A program made the translations under genes and the position numbers. DNA of 64,000 bases from Trichoplax adhaerens (taxonomy: Eukaryota; Placozoa; Uniplacotomia; Trichoplacea; Trichoplacidae). The stretch covers positions 34,678 through 98,677 of the forward strand of contig NW_002060946.1 of the NCBI RefSeq assembly GCF_000150275.1. Direction: 5' to 3'. The notes beneath the pieces are model-generated. The model searched no databases, had not been told where the DNA came from, and saw only the letters and a program-made list of their open reading frames with translations. Of the stretch, positions 49,672 to 62,456 are shown in pieces (position 1 is the stretch's first letter; every line of letters begins with the position of its first letter).

Positions 49672-52249
49672 AAGTCCTCGTAAGATTTATCATATCGTTA
49701 AAGTCTCGTCAGAAACACGCGGATATATCTCAGACCCTACCATTGAAAGAATAGAAAAAGTTCACTTAAAATATACGTACATGTAGTATTGTTAATCTAC
49801 TACATTAAATTTGTAGCAGTAATCTCTGAGGTTTAACCGTAAGGGGCTTATATTAGTACTAATTTAAAGAGAAATCAAAAACAATAATCAATTACAGGTA
49901 ATAGATACTACGAATGACATTGTTCTATAACGATAAAAAGGTCTACATCTGGATAGTACAATATCCTGCCTAAACCATAAGAGTAACAGAAAGGTATTCG
50001 AATATCAGCTACAATGCGTAGATAAAAAAATCATGACAATACCTCTATTTGCCCAACACTACTTAGAAAATAGAACCAATATTCGTATAAGTTAATGATT
50101 TCTGTTTATGAAGTAAGAATAAAGGATAAATACGCTTTCATCATGAGACCCTAAATCTGTTTAAGTAACGAAATTTAAACATTTTACAATGCTGTTATGC
50201 AGTCTTATTAATGTTAAGTAAAGTTTTAACTTTTTCACTAAAATAATAAGTAGCAGTAAGTAATTTACCATTAGTGTTCTCAAGCACAGACAGTAATAGT
50301 ACTACCAGTCAGTTATATTATCGATACAACGAAAGAAAGCTGTCTTGCAGTATGTGTAAAAAGTAAGACAAGCCACATATCTACACCTTCAAATTATTAT
50401 TAATCCTTTGTTGGTTGCCATTCCTAATCTTGAAATGTTTAATAATACTAACTAGTATATGTATTGAAACTGAACTACGATGATACTGTAATTATGCCTT
50501 AACTTACTAGAATTTTGTACGTATACAGTTCACCTTCATAAGAATATTTACCGTTAGAGCAAGTCGTATGTAATATGCGCGTACGCTAAGATTTTTACGG
50601 CCAAGTTAGAGAATGAATAAAGCAGTAACTAAATAGATAAACTCCAACTAAAATTAATCTGATGGCAATAGATAGATATTCATAAAAGGAAGGCAGTATT
50701 AGTAGTTCCTTTCTCAAATAGCCAAGATGCAACTGTCATATTTCGAATCATTCGATTGTAAAGTTAATTACTTTTACAGACCACCTTCAGTGCCTTTATA
50801 AATAATTATTTTTGTGCATGTGGACAATGGATAATCATATGAAATACAATATTGACTAATAGTAAGAAGGATGGATGAACATATAATTGTTATATAACGA
50901 AGCAAGGATCATTCAGTCGTTAGGCTGATTTATTACGTTATATGATACGTTGCTCTTAATCTAACCAAATATAATTTAGCCTGTAGAAAAACATCAATCA
51001 GCAAGAACAATAAAATATGCTTATGTTATGTCGCCTTGTGTCTGAGAATAAAGGAAGTCAGAAATTCAAATGACAATCACAGCGATTCCATTTGCTTAAC
51101 AAATTATTTACTATTGTCATTCTTTAATTTTGAAGATGAATAACGTACAATTAACTATTTCGAAATCAAAAGCAAGTCTACAAGGATAACATAAAGTAAG
51201 TCATCGATAATTGGATTGATCTTGTCATCATCGAAGCATGATATTGAATAAAATCAACAATAGATTCCCCTAGCGATTCAAAAACATCACAGAGAATATA
51301 AAATAGGAGCCGCGATAAAACCGAAAGGATACATGACAAAATATGACATAAAATCATCAAAACGTTTAGCATTTCAATGCCTAAAACTGTACCGAAATTA
51401 TTTTTAGGAACACTAGATTTTGAATGTGTAATCGTTCTTCAACCGATTAAATTCCTATCCATTTCAAATTGGCCTGAGGGTATACAGTAAACGTATTGAC
51501 TAAGAGTACATTTGTTTGTTAATGGACGTAACTACAGACTCTACTGAAAGTAACTCGATCCTAAATTTGTCAATACGTGGATGTCAATTTAGAATAGAAT
51601 TTTCGAAAGTAAATTTCAGGGTGTAGAAAGGAAGCTTAATATTAATGACCAAGTAGAAAGTAATGATTGGCTTGAATCGAATAGTTGGATAAGAGTCAGT
51701 GCTAAGCTCATAATTAACTGCGGTACTGAATCTTTCAAGGCTAATGATTGCAAGTTATTATACAGTAACAAGTACCATTATAAAGTTATAGATGTAGACG
51801 TATCTAAATTAAATTAAAGAACATTTCTCTAATTTAGCATCTTATTAACAGTTGATTAACTCTAGTCTGTCGGACATTCCAATAATCATCATAATAGCGG
51901 ATTGTAAAACGGTTTTAAATAAATATTTCCTATAAACAGTAGGAACAACACCGTATAAAACGTGATCTACTGCATTTTACATTTAATAAATAGACTTACC
52001 GTATTGCATTAACTCTAAATGCAATGCTGCATTCTCAAGTGCTATGTATCCGCCAAAATCGATTAATATATATGCTAATACTAGGAATACAGCATATTCT
52101 TAATTTTGAGATAAATGATCGAATCAATCGTATTGACTTGATTTATATACAAATCGTCACAACGTGTACTGTATAACGTAGTAATTAAGAGTTGGTTGGT
52201 ATCAATATGCTAGCCTGACACAAAATAAACGCAACTATCATCTGATTCA

Positions 52250-52440
52250 CGTCAGCATCGACTGTAGGTACTACTGAATACTGTATGTACACCTGTATAG
52301 CTCATTTAGACGCAGGAATACTTCTACTAATTGTTATTAGTTTCCATGACTCTGATTAACCATCTTTATGTGGTTCATTCATCTCATGACGCAAATACGC
52401 AATGTATACTGTACATGTACTGTGCTACTGTATGGACGAT
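52250..52440. repeat. Sparse palindromic GTAC patches D
   Basis: Weak copies (gtactactgaatactgtatgtac near 52268-52290; tgtatactgtacatgtactgtgctactgta near 52403-52432) end about 30 bases before the 170 bp tandem duplication. Confidence 0.55.
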
Positions 52441-52463
52441 CTTGGCGTAAAAGCCCCCAAAAT

Positions 52464-52802
52464 GACTGATTTGTCAGTTGCATTTGCAAAGGAAAAGTCT
52501 AATATAATATGCTAAATGGATACTGATTTCTAGTAAAAGCTCTTCAATTTCATAGTAACTGTCTTACGTAATTATTAACTACACAGCGTTTTACCGAGTA
52601 AAATAAATAAACGTATCGTGAGGTACTTTCATCGACTGATTTGTCAGTTGCATTTGTAAAGGAAAAGTCTAATATAATATGCTAAGTGGATACTGATTGC
52701 GGTAAAGCTCTTCAATTTCATAGTAACTGTCTTACTTAATTATTATTACACAGCGTTTTACCAAGTAAAATAAATAAACGTATCGTGAGGTACTTTCATC
52801 GA
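52464..52802. repeat. Recent 170 bp tandem direct duplication
   Basis: Copy 1 (52464-52633) and copy 2 (52634-52802) are adjacent and nearly identical. Both start gactgatttgtcagttgcat and end cgtgaggtactttcatc, with only a handful of substitutions and small indels (for example ttgcaaagg against ttgtaaagg). No ORF spans the unit. The high identity indicates a much younger event than the 4.7-5.6 kb duplication. Confidence 0.95.
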
Positions 52803-54389
52803 ATATTTAACATTGTACTGTATTACGTCCATCTATTGTATATTCTTTCGTAATGTATTGCTTAAATCCGTCTTTAATAATTTAAATATAGCGGCTGCTT
52901 TCTTCCTTTTCATCGTCTTAAGCGAATATGTAAATATTCTTGTATATCGGTAATAACAGAGGAAAGCACGATCTATAACTGACGTACTGTGCGGCACTTT
53001 GAACACCAACTGAAAATCATGTGAATAATAATTTTGTAATAGTCTCGTCTTGAAAGAAAAAGATTCTGACTATGCTATCGGGGATTCTAATCATCTACTG
53101 GTATACTTTGGATAGACATCTACCTCATGTTCGTATATGCTTCACAAGTCACAATGAAAATTACAGAGTAGTAATGTCCTATTTCATAGCGAGTCAAAGA
53201 AATAAATTCACTCTATCATACGTCGAGGGTAAAACTGTACATAATAATGTTGATATTTAACTACCTTTTAAATAACCAAATATTTTACTCTGTGTAAGGG
53301 CATCATTTACAACAGGAAAACTAAACTATTTCGTTTAAGAAAGACATGATTGCAACATAGTTTGTTGTAGTAAGGCTAAAGTAGACAACTCTATATTTCA
53401 AAGAGAAATTTGACAGATCTTTGTTGCAACAAATAAAATCAATGACACTGTCAGTGACGCGGCCAGTATATGACCTTCAGGAAGTGCTATGAGTTATCTA
53501 CTAAATCCGGTCTTAAAAATTATTGGAAAAGAATTTTTCGTGCATCCAGCCAGTACTATCCTTTACCAACTACTATGTCTATCAAAGCAATAATTATTCT
53601 AATTACTGACATTCAATTACTTCAACACTACGCCATTTCTACTCACTTTCAATCTGCCAAACGAATTGTGCTATCGGGCAGGGCGGATATGCATTACGAC
53701 GACGTATGGATGACCGACCTCCAGTCTGTGAGACGGCCTATCATGGATGACGTGTGAACAGTGATAGGAGCATAGCATAATATAGGTGTATAATCTAATT
53801 TACTACAGTATTTAATGATTAATTATATATTATACCACACAGTATATTTAATGCAGTAACTTGATCCCGAATGCTGCCAGTTGTATCTTTATAATAGTAG
53901 TGTACTTGCAAAGTTTCTATTATGTTATTCGTAAAATTACGCTCTTACTATTCTATCAAATGATCGAAATCCGTCACAATCACTACTCTACCAACCGGGG
54001 CAAACAAACAAAAAATTTCATAGAAAAACTATTTGAAACTCTAATGTCAACAGTTGCAAGACGTTCGCCTTCTACAGTAAATCACTAGCAATCCTTGTAA
54101 GCGTTCGTTATCATGTTGGACATTCACACAAAAAAATAGGCAAAATCCTCAGCCTTACAACTGGGCGATCAGTGATAACTGAAAGGATTGTTGGGTACGA
54201 TTCCTACCTTTGAAATATCTTAAGCAATGAACTGATTGAAGGTTGGCAGATTCAAATTTCAATTGCAGGCCAGAAATTTCTATAGCTCAATACTGTCCAG
54301 TATCGCGCGCATTCCAAGAATTGTCCAAACCTTTCACTCAACATGTCTTTTTATAGGCGAGTCTGGTATGAGCACAGTATGACTAGGGT

Positions 54390-54475
54390 ACAGTACAGTA
54401 CAGTACAGTACTACAGTGCACAGGGTACAGTACAATACTGTACCAGTTTGATAGATCTACTGTACACTGTGCAGT
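54390..54475. repeat. Palindromic GTAC repeat cluster E
   Basis: ggtacagtacagtacagtacagtactacagtg is followed by ggtacagtacaatactgtacc and ctactgtacactgtgcag. It is more strictly tandem (acagt units) than the other clusters, and no gene start lies nearby. Confidence 0.8.
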
Positions 54476-55390
54476 AGAGACCCTTTACTCTACACTACGC
54501 CAACACCGACTGCGCATTCCTTCAATGGCATTAGATCGTGCAATTTACTTTTGCTTTGGTCGTGTGGATTATGATACTTGGGCAGATTATTTCAATGCAC
54601 TCAGCTAGTACGAGTATTGGTATTTGTACAAGCGTAACGATTTTATTATAGTTGTTAGCTTTTATTATAATATTTCGTGGTGCAATACATCAACAAAGAC
54701 CATATCCATGGTTGTTGAACAAATTACATGGCAATTCAGTAAATTACTGAGTAATATGTACTGATTGCCATATTGAATTGGATCGAAAGCGTATTGGTTA
54801 ATTAAATAAAATTCATCCAATAGTGAGTTTATGCGAAAATGTAAATGAAGTAGCGGATAGGATAGGGTGTTAAATGCAACACAAACTTGATTGTGTATCA
54901 TTCACCAGTCTTAAATAGCATTGGGTACATTACATATACATTGATGAAAAGCATGATTTACATGCAGTAAGTGTTATGACAGTGATAAATAATGTACAGT
55001 TATCTCGTTATCAGTTCGTCTCTCGGAATATTATATATATAATAATTGATTGATCATAATATCTAAGTTTGTAACTATACAAGGTACATTGCAGTTTAAA
55101 TGATAAATATTAAGTTACGTATATAGATAAAAGATTACATAAAATGAGCAGTAATGTAATAAATTAAATTATAATTGAAATTCGCAGGTAAAGACTTTAA
55201 AATAGCAAGCGCGTGGAATATACAGGAGTTATAATAATATCGAAAAGAGGGATTAATTTTGACCAAATAAAGCAACATAAATTGCTTTCATTCGGTTATA
55301 AGTTATCTTAAAAAAGGCATTTCAAATATTCCATTTTAGAAGATACTTAGCGGTTTAGAAATCATCAGTTGACAAGCTATGTAACTGCGG

Positions 55391-58300
55391 TCAATCTTTC
55401 AAATGAATATTTCGCATGCGTTTAATAAAACTCATTGTTGAAGGTAATTCCGAATAGCAATCAGGATCTGGTGAAGATAAAGGCAAATTATCATCAGTAC
55501 CAAACTTGCTTGCTGAACTAGGCCCGGCTGTTATAGATGTGTTGCTGATGCCAAAACGCGCATCACCCTCCATTTCCGAACTCTGGACCCAAACATTTCG
55601 TGTGCGCTTAAGGGGATTAGAAGATTTCGAATTTTTCCCTCCTTTTGCATCACGATTAGTTGAAGTTTGTGATGCCAAATGTGGAACTGGTTTAGCTAAA
55701 AAATCCTTAGTGACCAGCCCATGAATTAGTGGAGGACTATTAACTCCAGATGGACGCTTAAGTTTGGAAATACTGCTACGACCGGTATTTTTATCGTCAT
55801 CAGCTGCCTTGTTAACAAACAAATCCGCTTGGCTGTGTGCACGATTAACCCTAACATCTTTATCTCTTGTCTTTGCCCCATGCACATCTACAATACTAGT
55901 TGAAGACGATCGTCTTTCTAGACTCTTATCTCCATTACTAATGTTAGATAATGAATTAGCTTTACCTTTAATAATATTACCGGTTGATACTGGTATTGCA
56001 GTAATTTTCGCGGAGATACTTGGCGCCACTAGCTGAAGGGCCTCTTCAAAATGATTGCCTTCTTCGTCATTACGGCTGCTTTTAGTGCCATTCTGATTAG
56101 CTTCAAGATCTTTTGATTCCGTCGTCAATAAATGGCCAAAATTTATTGAATTCTCACTTTCTAACACAGCATTGAAGGCTAACATGTCCCTCTTAAGATC
56201 ACTAAATATATCTTTATCAATCTTAGGGGTACTTATTAAACCAGTATTGTATAAGTCTGATAATTCTACTGCTTTTTCTACAGATTTAATGAACTTGCTG
56301 ATATCAGTTTTCGTCAAATTTGAAAATTCTTCATTAATTAGCCTCCTAACACAGCTCGTAAATTGCACTTTACATCGTTTAGCCACATCAATTCGCTCTC
56401 TTAAAATTCCAGCACGCATCTTCGCAGCTGTGCGCTCTCTACTCTGCGTCATAAATCGCATAATATCTTGTCGTATTTTTAGCATAGTCGAAATATAACG
56501 TTCTCCTAGCATTTCCAGCTTTTCAATATATTTCTTATCATAAGAGGCGGTCAACTCCGAAAATGATTCCGTCTGTTAAAGAATAAAATAATAACAATAA
56601 ATACTGGATATTAGAGTCCTTAAATGGGGTGAAAATACAACCCGAACCCGATCAAATGGTTGATTTTCTAACTCAAAATGAGTGCAACCGCTACACAAAC
56701 ATTGTATCACTACAGAAATTCTTAACCCGAATCCCGCCCTCGAGCCAGGTTTCGGGTTGACTTTTAAGGACACTGCTGGATATATTCGCATATGCAAGGT
56801 TAATTTAATTTTACCTGACAAGCTGCAACGTTTACAATAGGCTTTTTAGCATCCTTTGCCAATTTTTCAATCTCTGCTGCATACTTTTCAATCATATCTT
56901 TTATTTTATCCTCATAATGTTGCTTAGTAGCTTTATAATTCTTAGCCGCTAGCTCAATATCAGCTTTGTATTTGGTTTCAAATCTAATATGCGCCGCTGC
57001 CAACGCTTTTTCATGATAATCCTTTATAGATTCCGCAGAAGCTAACTGTTGCTGGAGATTTTCACGTTCATATTCCCACATTTGCTGACGTTTTGATAGA
57101 GCAGAATGATACTTATCTTTAATTGTTCGGTTTTGCGCTTCCCATTCCTTACGCTCTAAAGCAAGTTTATTCAAAAAATCCCGTTCACAATCGATTTTTA
57201 AGTTGTGTAGGTCGCGCTCACTCTTAATTGTTTGATTTGCTATCAACTGTTGCATATCACTTGTATGCTTTTTGGTTATCTCAGCTTTCTCTAATGCAAA
57301 CTTTTTATTTAGTGATGACACCGCATTATCAACCAAAGCTTTATTATCATTATTTAATTTTTCATATTTCTGAAGCCACAGCTCATTCAACTCTGCAAAG
57401 GCTTTTTCCTTTGATATCGAAAATTGCTTCAGGTCTTCCTCTTTTAAATGTTGATATTTTAATTCATTCTGCTCCATGGTAGCTTTAACTTTCTGCTGAA
57501 ATTCAACGCTCATTCTTTTCTGAACAGAAGTTTCAGTCTCGCTAATGGCTTCTCTAATAGCTTCATGAAGTTTTCTTGTCATGTCATGTTCCCAAGAACT
57601 ACTTATTGCAGCTAAAAGTGTCGTGACAGTTTCCTATTTAATTAAATATAGCCAGTAGATATTAAGCGTCTTCGTACGGCCACAAATAGGATTACTTAAC
57701 TAATTAAAGAGGGTATAAAGATCTATCTCCAGGAGTCAAGAAATCTAAAATATTGTACTTATTTCTACTACTATACTAGCTTAAAATTAAAGGCATAAAA
57801 TCATATAAATACCTGAATTTGTTGGCGAATAGGAGCGTAATGTGGTAAATCTATAGGACTAGAGGGAATTCGATTTACAACATTCGCGGCATAGCCATTA
57901 GAAGACGCCCAGTTGGCAAACGATCTGTTTATTTCTACATTGACGATACTTTGCAGTTCACGTGCAAACTCAGTTTTCCATTCAGATTTCGCTTTCGTCA
58001 ATGCATCACTTACCTGCAAGTTTAAAAAGAATTTAGAGTATAATTTCGAAAAATATTTACCTCTATACACGTACATGTAGTCGCTTTTAACTTAATCTTA
58101 TAAGCAGCTATAACTTAATAAAATTAGCTACCTATGTGGTGATCTTGGCCAACTGTACACTGCAGTATACAATTTAAAAATGAATATATACTACAGATTA
58201 TTTATAATTTTTTCAATAACCTCTTTAACTTTTTGCTTTTCTACTTCTACAGACCATCGTTGTTCGATATCACTTAAACGATGAGTTAAATTTTGATTCC

Positions 58301-61300
58301 ATTCACTTCGTGCGGTATCTACCGCATTTTCTACAGCAGTGACGACAGAGACTTTATGTTCGCGCATCCAAACATCTCGAGCCGATTTGATGCCAGCTTC
58401 GACGGCCTCCTGCTTTTCCCGAAGCCACTTGATTTCAGCATTTGTAATAGCAATTTCGATAGCTTTCTGTCGTTCTGCAGCAGCCATTTCATCCCATTTT
58501 GATTTTAATTGTGCTGCTTGCTCCTCCCATAACCTAGATTGATTAGATAGCATTTCATCGTTCCATTTCTTCTTTTCTTCCCTTACGGCAGATTCTATTC
58601 TATCTAGTGTATTTTTCTCATACACTTCAGCCCATTCTGCTTTTGCATTCTCCAATGCATTTTCTACGGCACTATTCAGTTTCATAGCATATCTTTCTTC
58701 TAAATTACTCTTTAAGTTCTCAATTTCCGTACTGCGAAGATCATCTAGCATAGCATTAAATTCAGCTTTTGATTTTTCACGAGAGTTTAAAGCCGTCTCA
58801 CTAATAGCTATTTCTATTTCTTTGCGATGTTCTGCCTTTAAGCTAGAAGTAACCTCTTCTAGAACTACTTCGAGCTCCAACTTATGTCTGGACTCCATTT
58901 CTTCTTTCATCTCTTTACGAGCCTTGCATATAGCATCTTCTATTGACTTCTGATACCCTATCTTTAATTCATTTTCTGTTTCATGAGCAGATTCTTGGAT
59001 AGCAGAAGCCACTCTTTGCTGAAAATTACCTTCGTATTCTTTCTTAACTTTGCTGACAGCTTCTTCAACTGCAATATCAACTTCTTTCTCATAGCGTAAC
59101 TGTATTTCAGCTTTAGCAGTAGCAAGCCTAGACTGATAGTGTACTTCATGGACAGCAGTTAATTCAGCTTCCCACTGCCTTTTTGCAGTAGAGACGCTAC
59201 TTTCAACAGCTTTTCTAAATTTCTCTTCTCGGTCTTCAATCCAATTCGTTTTCGCTATAGCTAATTCGATTGCCATTCTCCTCTGTAACTCCTCTTCAGT
59301 ATTTTCCCTTTTAGGTAACTGACCTATTATCGATGTTTCATTTGCTAAAATAGAAACGTCGATACAATCCTTACGTATATTTTTGGTACCACTTTCTTCG
59401 AGAGCCTTAGATATGGCTTCATCCGCTACTTTTTGATATTCCTCTTTCATACGAGACTCGGTCAAAGATTGTTCATCAGCAAGGCGTACATAAGCTTCTT
59501 TAGCTTTATGCAATTCATTCCTGAGAACATCGATCTCTTCCACTAAAATACTTATTTCATCCCGGTGTTGCTGAACAAGCTTTTCTTTAGCATCTTCAAA
59601 AGCAGACGTCATTCCAGTCTTTAACTGATCAATTGCAGTTTCATGTAGATGCTTACACATTAAACGGCATCTTTCTACACTTTCTTGCTTATCTTTTTCA
59701 GCCTCACGTTTAGTCAGCTCTAAAGATTCTTTCAGTTCAGAATTACATCTATTTAATTCACTAACGTCATTCAATTTGCTAGCTAAATCATGCTTTACTT
59801 CTTGCCATTTACAACATATATCGTCATAATCTTCCCTTAATTGCTTATTTTGTTGTCGTAAAATTCTTTCCGAATTACTTTCTCCAACTTGCGAATCTCT
59901 TGCACACTTTAAGTCAATTTCTAGCTGCTGCATACGATTTTCGAGAGAAGCACACACTAACTCTGTCCTGCTACATTTTTCTTTTTCATTCTTTAAATCT
60001 TGATAAGCTTCCTTTAATTCTGATCTTAACTGATAAATCTCAGATCGCTTTGCGGCATTACTAGCAAGACATCGGTCAAGTTCTACACGCAAACCATTAA
60101 CTATATCGTCTGCTTCAACATTTGAATCTTCATCCTTGGTAGACCATTGAAAGCTAGCATCAGAATTTTGAGGCAATGATTCATTTAATGACCCTGGAGA
60201 AATACCCGATGTCTGAACGCCCAATCTTAGTGCCGCTTCATACATTTTACACTGATCTTTTAATTCGGTAACTTCTTTTTTCAAATCTTCACATAAACCT
60301 TCGCCAAGAGATTTTGCAGTTTCCGATCTATGTAACTGATCACGAAGTTCGAGGACGTCCTTTACTGAACCCTCTTCTAGTACTTTAGTATAGCGATTTT
60401 GAAACTCATGCAAATTCTGTGTTAACTTCTTGATAGCTTCAGTATGGTCTAACTCAGCTTCTCTAGCACGTTTTTTAACATTTATTAATTCACTTTCTAA
60501 CCTTTCCTTTTCCGAATACAATTCAGAAAGTTGAGAAGCAGTCTTATCATGCATTTCTTTTAATTCATACACTTCTTCTTGATGGCGCTCTTTCAAAGAT
60601 GCAACTATCTTGTCGTGTTGTTCCCTGGATCGGAGAATTGTTTCTGAGCGCGAATATTCAGATATTTGTTGATTTAATGCCTCAATAGAGCACTCTGCTA
60701 TATGCAATTTACTTATGGCTTCATCTCTTTCAGATCGGAGAGATTTCTTCTCATCGTCTGTTAATGTTAGTTTTTTACGTAATTCATCACATTCAATAGT
60801 CCTTTCGGATATCATGTTCTGAAATTGTTGAATATTGGAATGTAAAGCCTGACATTCATCTTGCGATAGAAGAACTTTGTGTTGCAATATACGTATTTGC
60901 CTATCACTATCTTCCTTGAATGTTAATAGCTGCTGACTAAGTTCATCTACTTTGCGACCCCGAGCTTCATATAAAATTCGCAGTTGAGCGACAGAAGCAT
61001 CACTAGAATTTGGAGATACATCATGTCCAGTAGTGGAATTGCTACTAGTCTTGGAAATTTCCTGATATTGATCAATTTTTACTGCTCGTGCTGTACTAGT
61101 GTAATGCTCATGTTGAGTCTGTGAACGATTAAGGTAATCATCATTTTCTTCCAATTTTATATTGTCATCCTTTTTAGTTGAAGGTGGATCACCAGAGGAT
61201 TGTCTTTTAACGTTAGAGTCGCCAAAGAGGGGAATATTTATGCCAGCGGCGGTTGGAATCATAAAGTTTACATTACTTAGTATAAGAGGATCAGTCGATT

Positions 61301-62456
61301 CAGAGGGCACAACATTGTCTGATATAGGTTCAGGAAATGTTGATGCATCAGTATCTATCACAAACTCATTAACAGAGCTATTGTGACTGTTGCCCTTGTC
61401 TTTCTCTGAATGATATTCCTCCTCTTGCTCTTCAGGCTCTAGTTCTTTCACATGTGGTGATACATCTGTGCTAATATTTTCTCTCTGTTCTAAGATCGTT
61501 TGATCATGATCAAATCCAGTAATTAAGTTTTGAGTTAGTTCGGAAATATTAGAATTATTGTTATCAACGTCACCTAATTCGGTTGTAGTCATGAAAAATA
61601 ACCATTAATCAATTAAAAAAGCGAAGGAAGATAGCACAATTAAATTTAGGTTATTAATGAGTAGAGGTCTTATTTTTAAATCTTAGCGCCATTTTACATA
61701 CCTGATATGTGATATATATTTGAAGGAAAGTTCGGAGCACGAGGCGGAGTAACAAAACTAATCCCTTTCGAAGTATCAAATTGTTCCGATTTACCAACAA
61801 AAGGGGTTGATGCTTGCCAAGTATTGCCAGCACTCTTTATATTGTCTAGTTGATCATTAGATAGTGATAGTTCTGAGGGTACACTATCATCATTATTTTC
61901 AACTTGGATTTCTCTATTTTCATTTCCATCTTGACTAAGTAAGGAATCATTGACACCATGCGATTCATTAGCCTCCACATCGTATATACTAGGCATAGGA
62001 ACATTCCCTGGTAGTTTCTCTAAAACTGCCTGGCGCAACTACAACAGACAATATAAATGTTCAATTTAGGTATAGATAATTGCTTGATTAGTGCATTCAT
62101 TACTATTTACCTCTTCTTGGCGGCGTTCTTCGTCTCGTCGAAATTCTTCTTGCTCAGGAGTTGGTTCTTGCGGTGGCTTCAATAACGGAATCGCGTAAAG
62201 TAGACATTAATAACTCTATCTAATTGTTATCTGTCGATCGTGATAGTATTATACTGTATGTAACCTACTACCATTTCACCAATGTCAAACTGAAGTTGTA
62301 TTAGCAAATCTCAATTAATTAATCATCATTATTCATCCAATGTTGCTAGTCATAAACCTCCGTAGTATGAATAACGATATAATTATGTCAAATGTTTATC
62401 CTTACTTGAAAACTAAGATCCAATAGTTGTTCACCAGTAGTTTCGTCAGTACTCAT
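55391..62456 (-). CDS. CEP152: CEP152/Asterless, centriole duplication scaffold, 7 exons, 2002 residues
   Basis: Exons in transcription order: 62456-62406, 62176-62111, 62038-61702, 61573-58221, 58013-57813, 57633-56815, 56572-55391. The ATG at 62456 has an in-frame TAA four codons upstream. The N-terminus is acidic with RRQEELRQAVLEKLP. The large coiled coil includes SREQHDKIVASL (near residue 465), EEGSVKDVLELRDQL and ELKDQCKMYEAALRLG, matching REQHESIVMGL, QSGSVQEVAQLQFQL and ELKDEISLYESAAKLG of human CEP152. The last exon has ERYISTMLKIRQDIMRFMTQSRERTA and RAGILRERIDVAKR, matching the conserved human region. In animals this protein recruits PLK4 at centrioles; the role here is inferred. 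It exceeds the human ~1710 residues, mainly through repeats ending in Trp. The end of exon 4 is uncertain (58221, or 58195 with a shifted acceptor). The apparent Met start at 61592 is intronic. Confidence 0.95.
56638..56759. repeat. Small inverted-repeat element inside a CEP152 intron
   Basis: A relatively G+C-rich block in the 242 bp intron between exons 6 and 7 has imperfect inverted ends, caacccgaacccg at 56638-56650 and ggtttcgggttg at 56748-56759. A third copy, aacccgaatcccg, lies at about 56724-56736. Its size and structure suggest a miniature inverted-repeat element, but no target-site duplication was confirmed. Confidence 0.5.

Larger units (their letters stand above)
49672..55390. 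other. Intergenic region upstream of HSF2BP
   Basis: No supported gene in 5.7 kb. It contains the 170 bp tandem duplication and the GTAC patches listed separately. Frames at 51178-51372, 53072-53260, 53470-53757, 53861-54088 and 54665-54901 match nothing known and have no coherent splice partners. A small frame at 54522-54605 (MALDRAIYFCFG...) is likewise unrecognised. Confidence 0.55.

Noticed and set aside
53470-53757. 95-codon ORF on the plus strand
   Set aside because: No family resemblance, no splice partners, and composition typical of chance frames.
54125-54235. Possible helix-turn-helix fragment of a transposase (KKIGKILSLTTGRSVITERIVG)
   Set aside because: Similarity to Tc1-type DNA-binding segments is slight. 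No catalytic domain or terminal repeats were found nearby.
61574-61592. Apparent start codon for the 1133-codon ORF of CEP152
   Set aside because: The ATG lies before a good acceptor (gaattag at 61574). Splicing from 61702 in matching phase gives a continuous protein with upstream conserved-looking acidic sequence.
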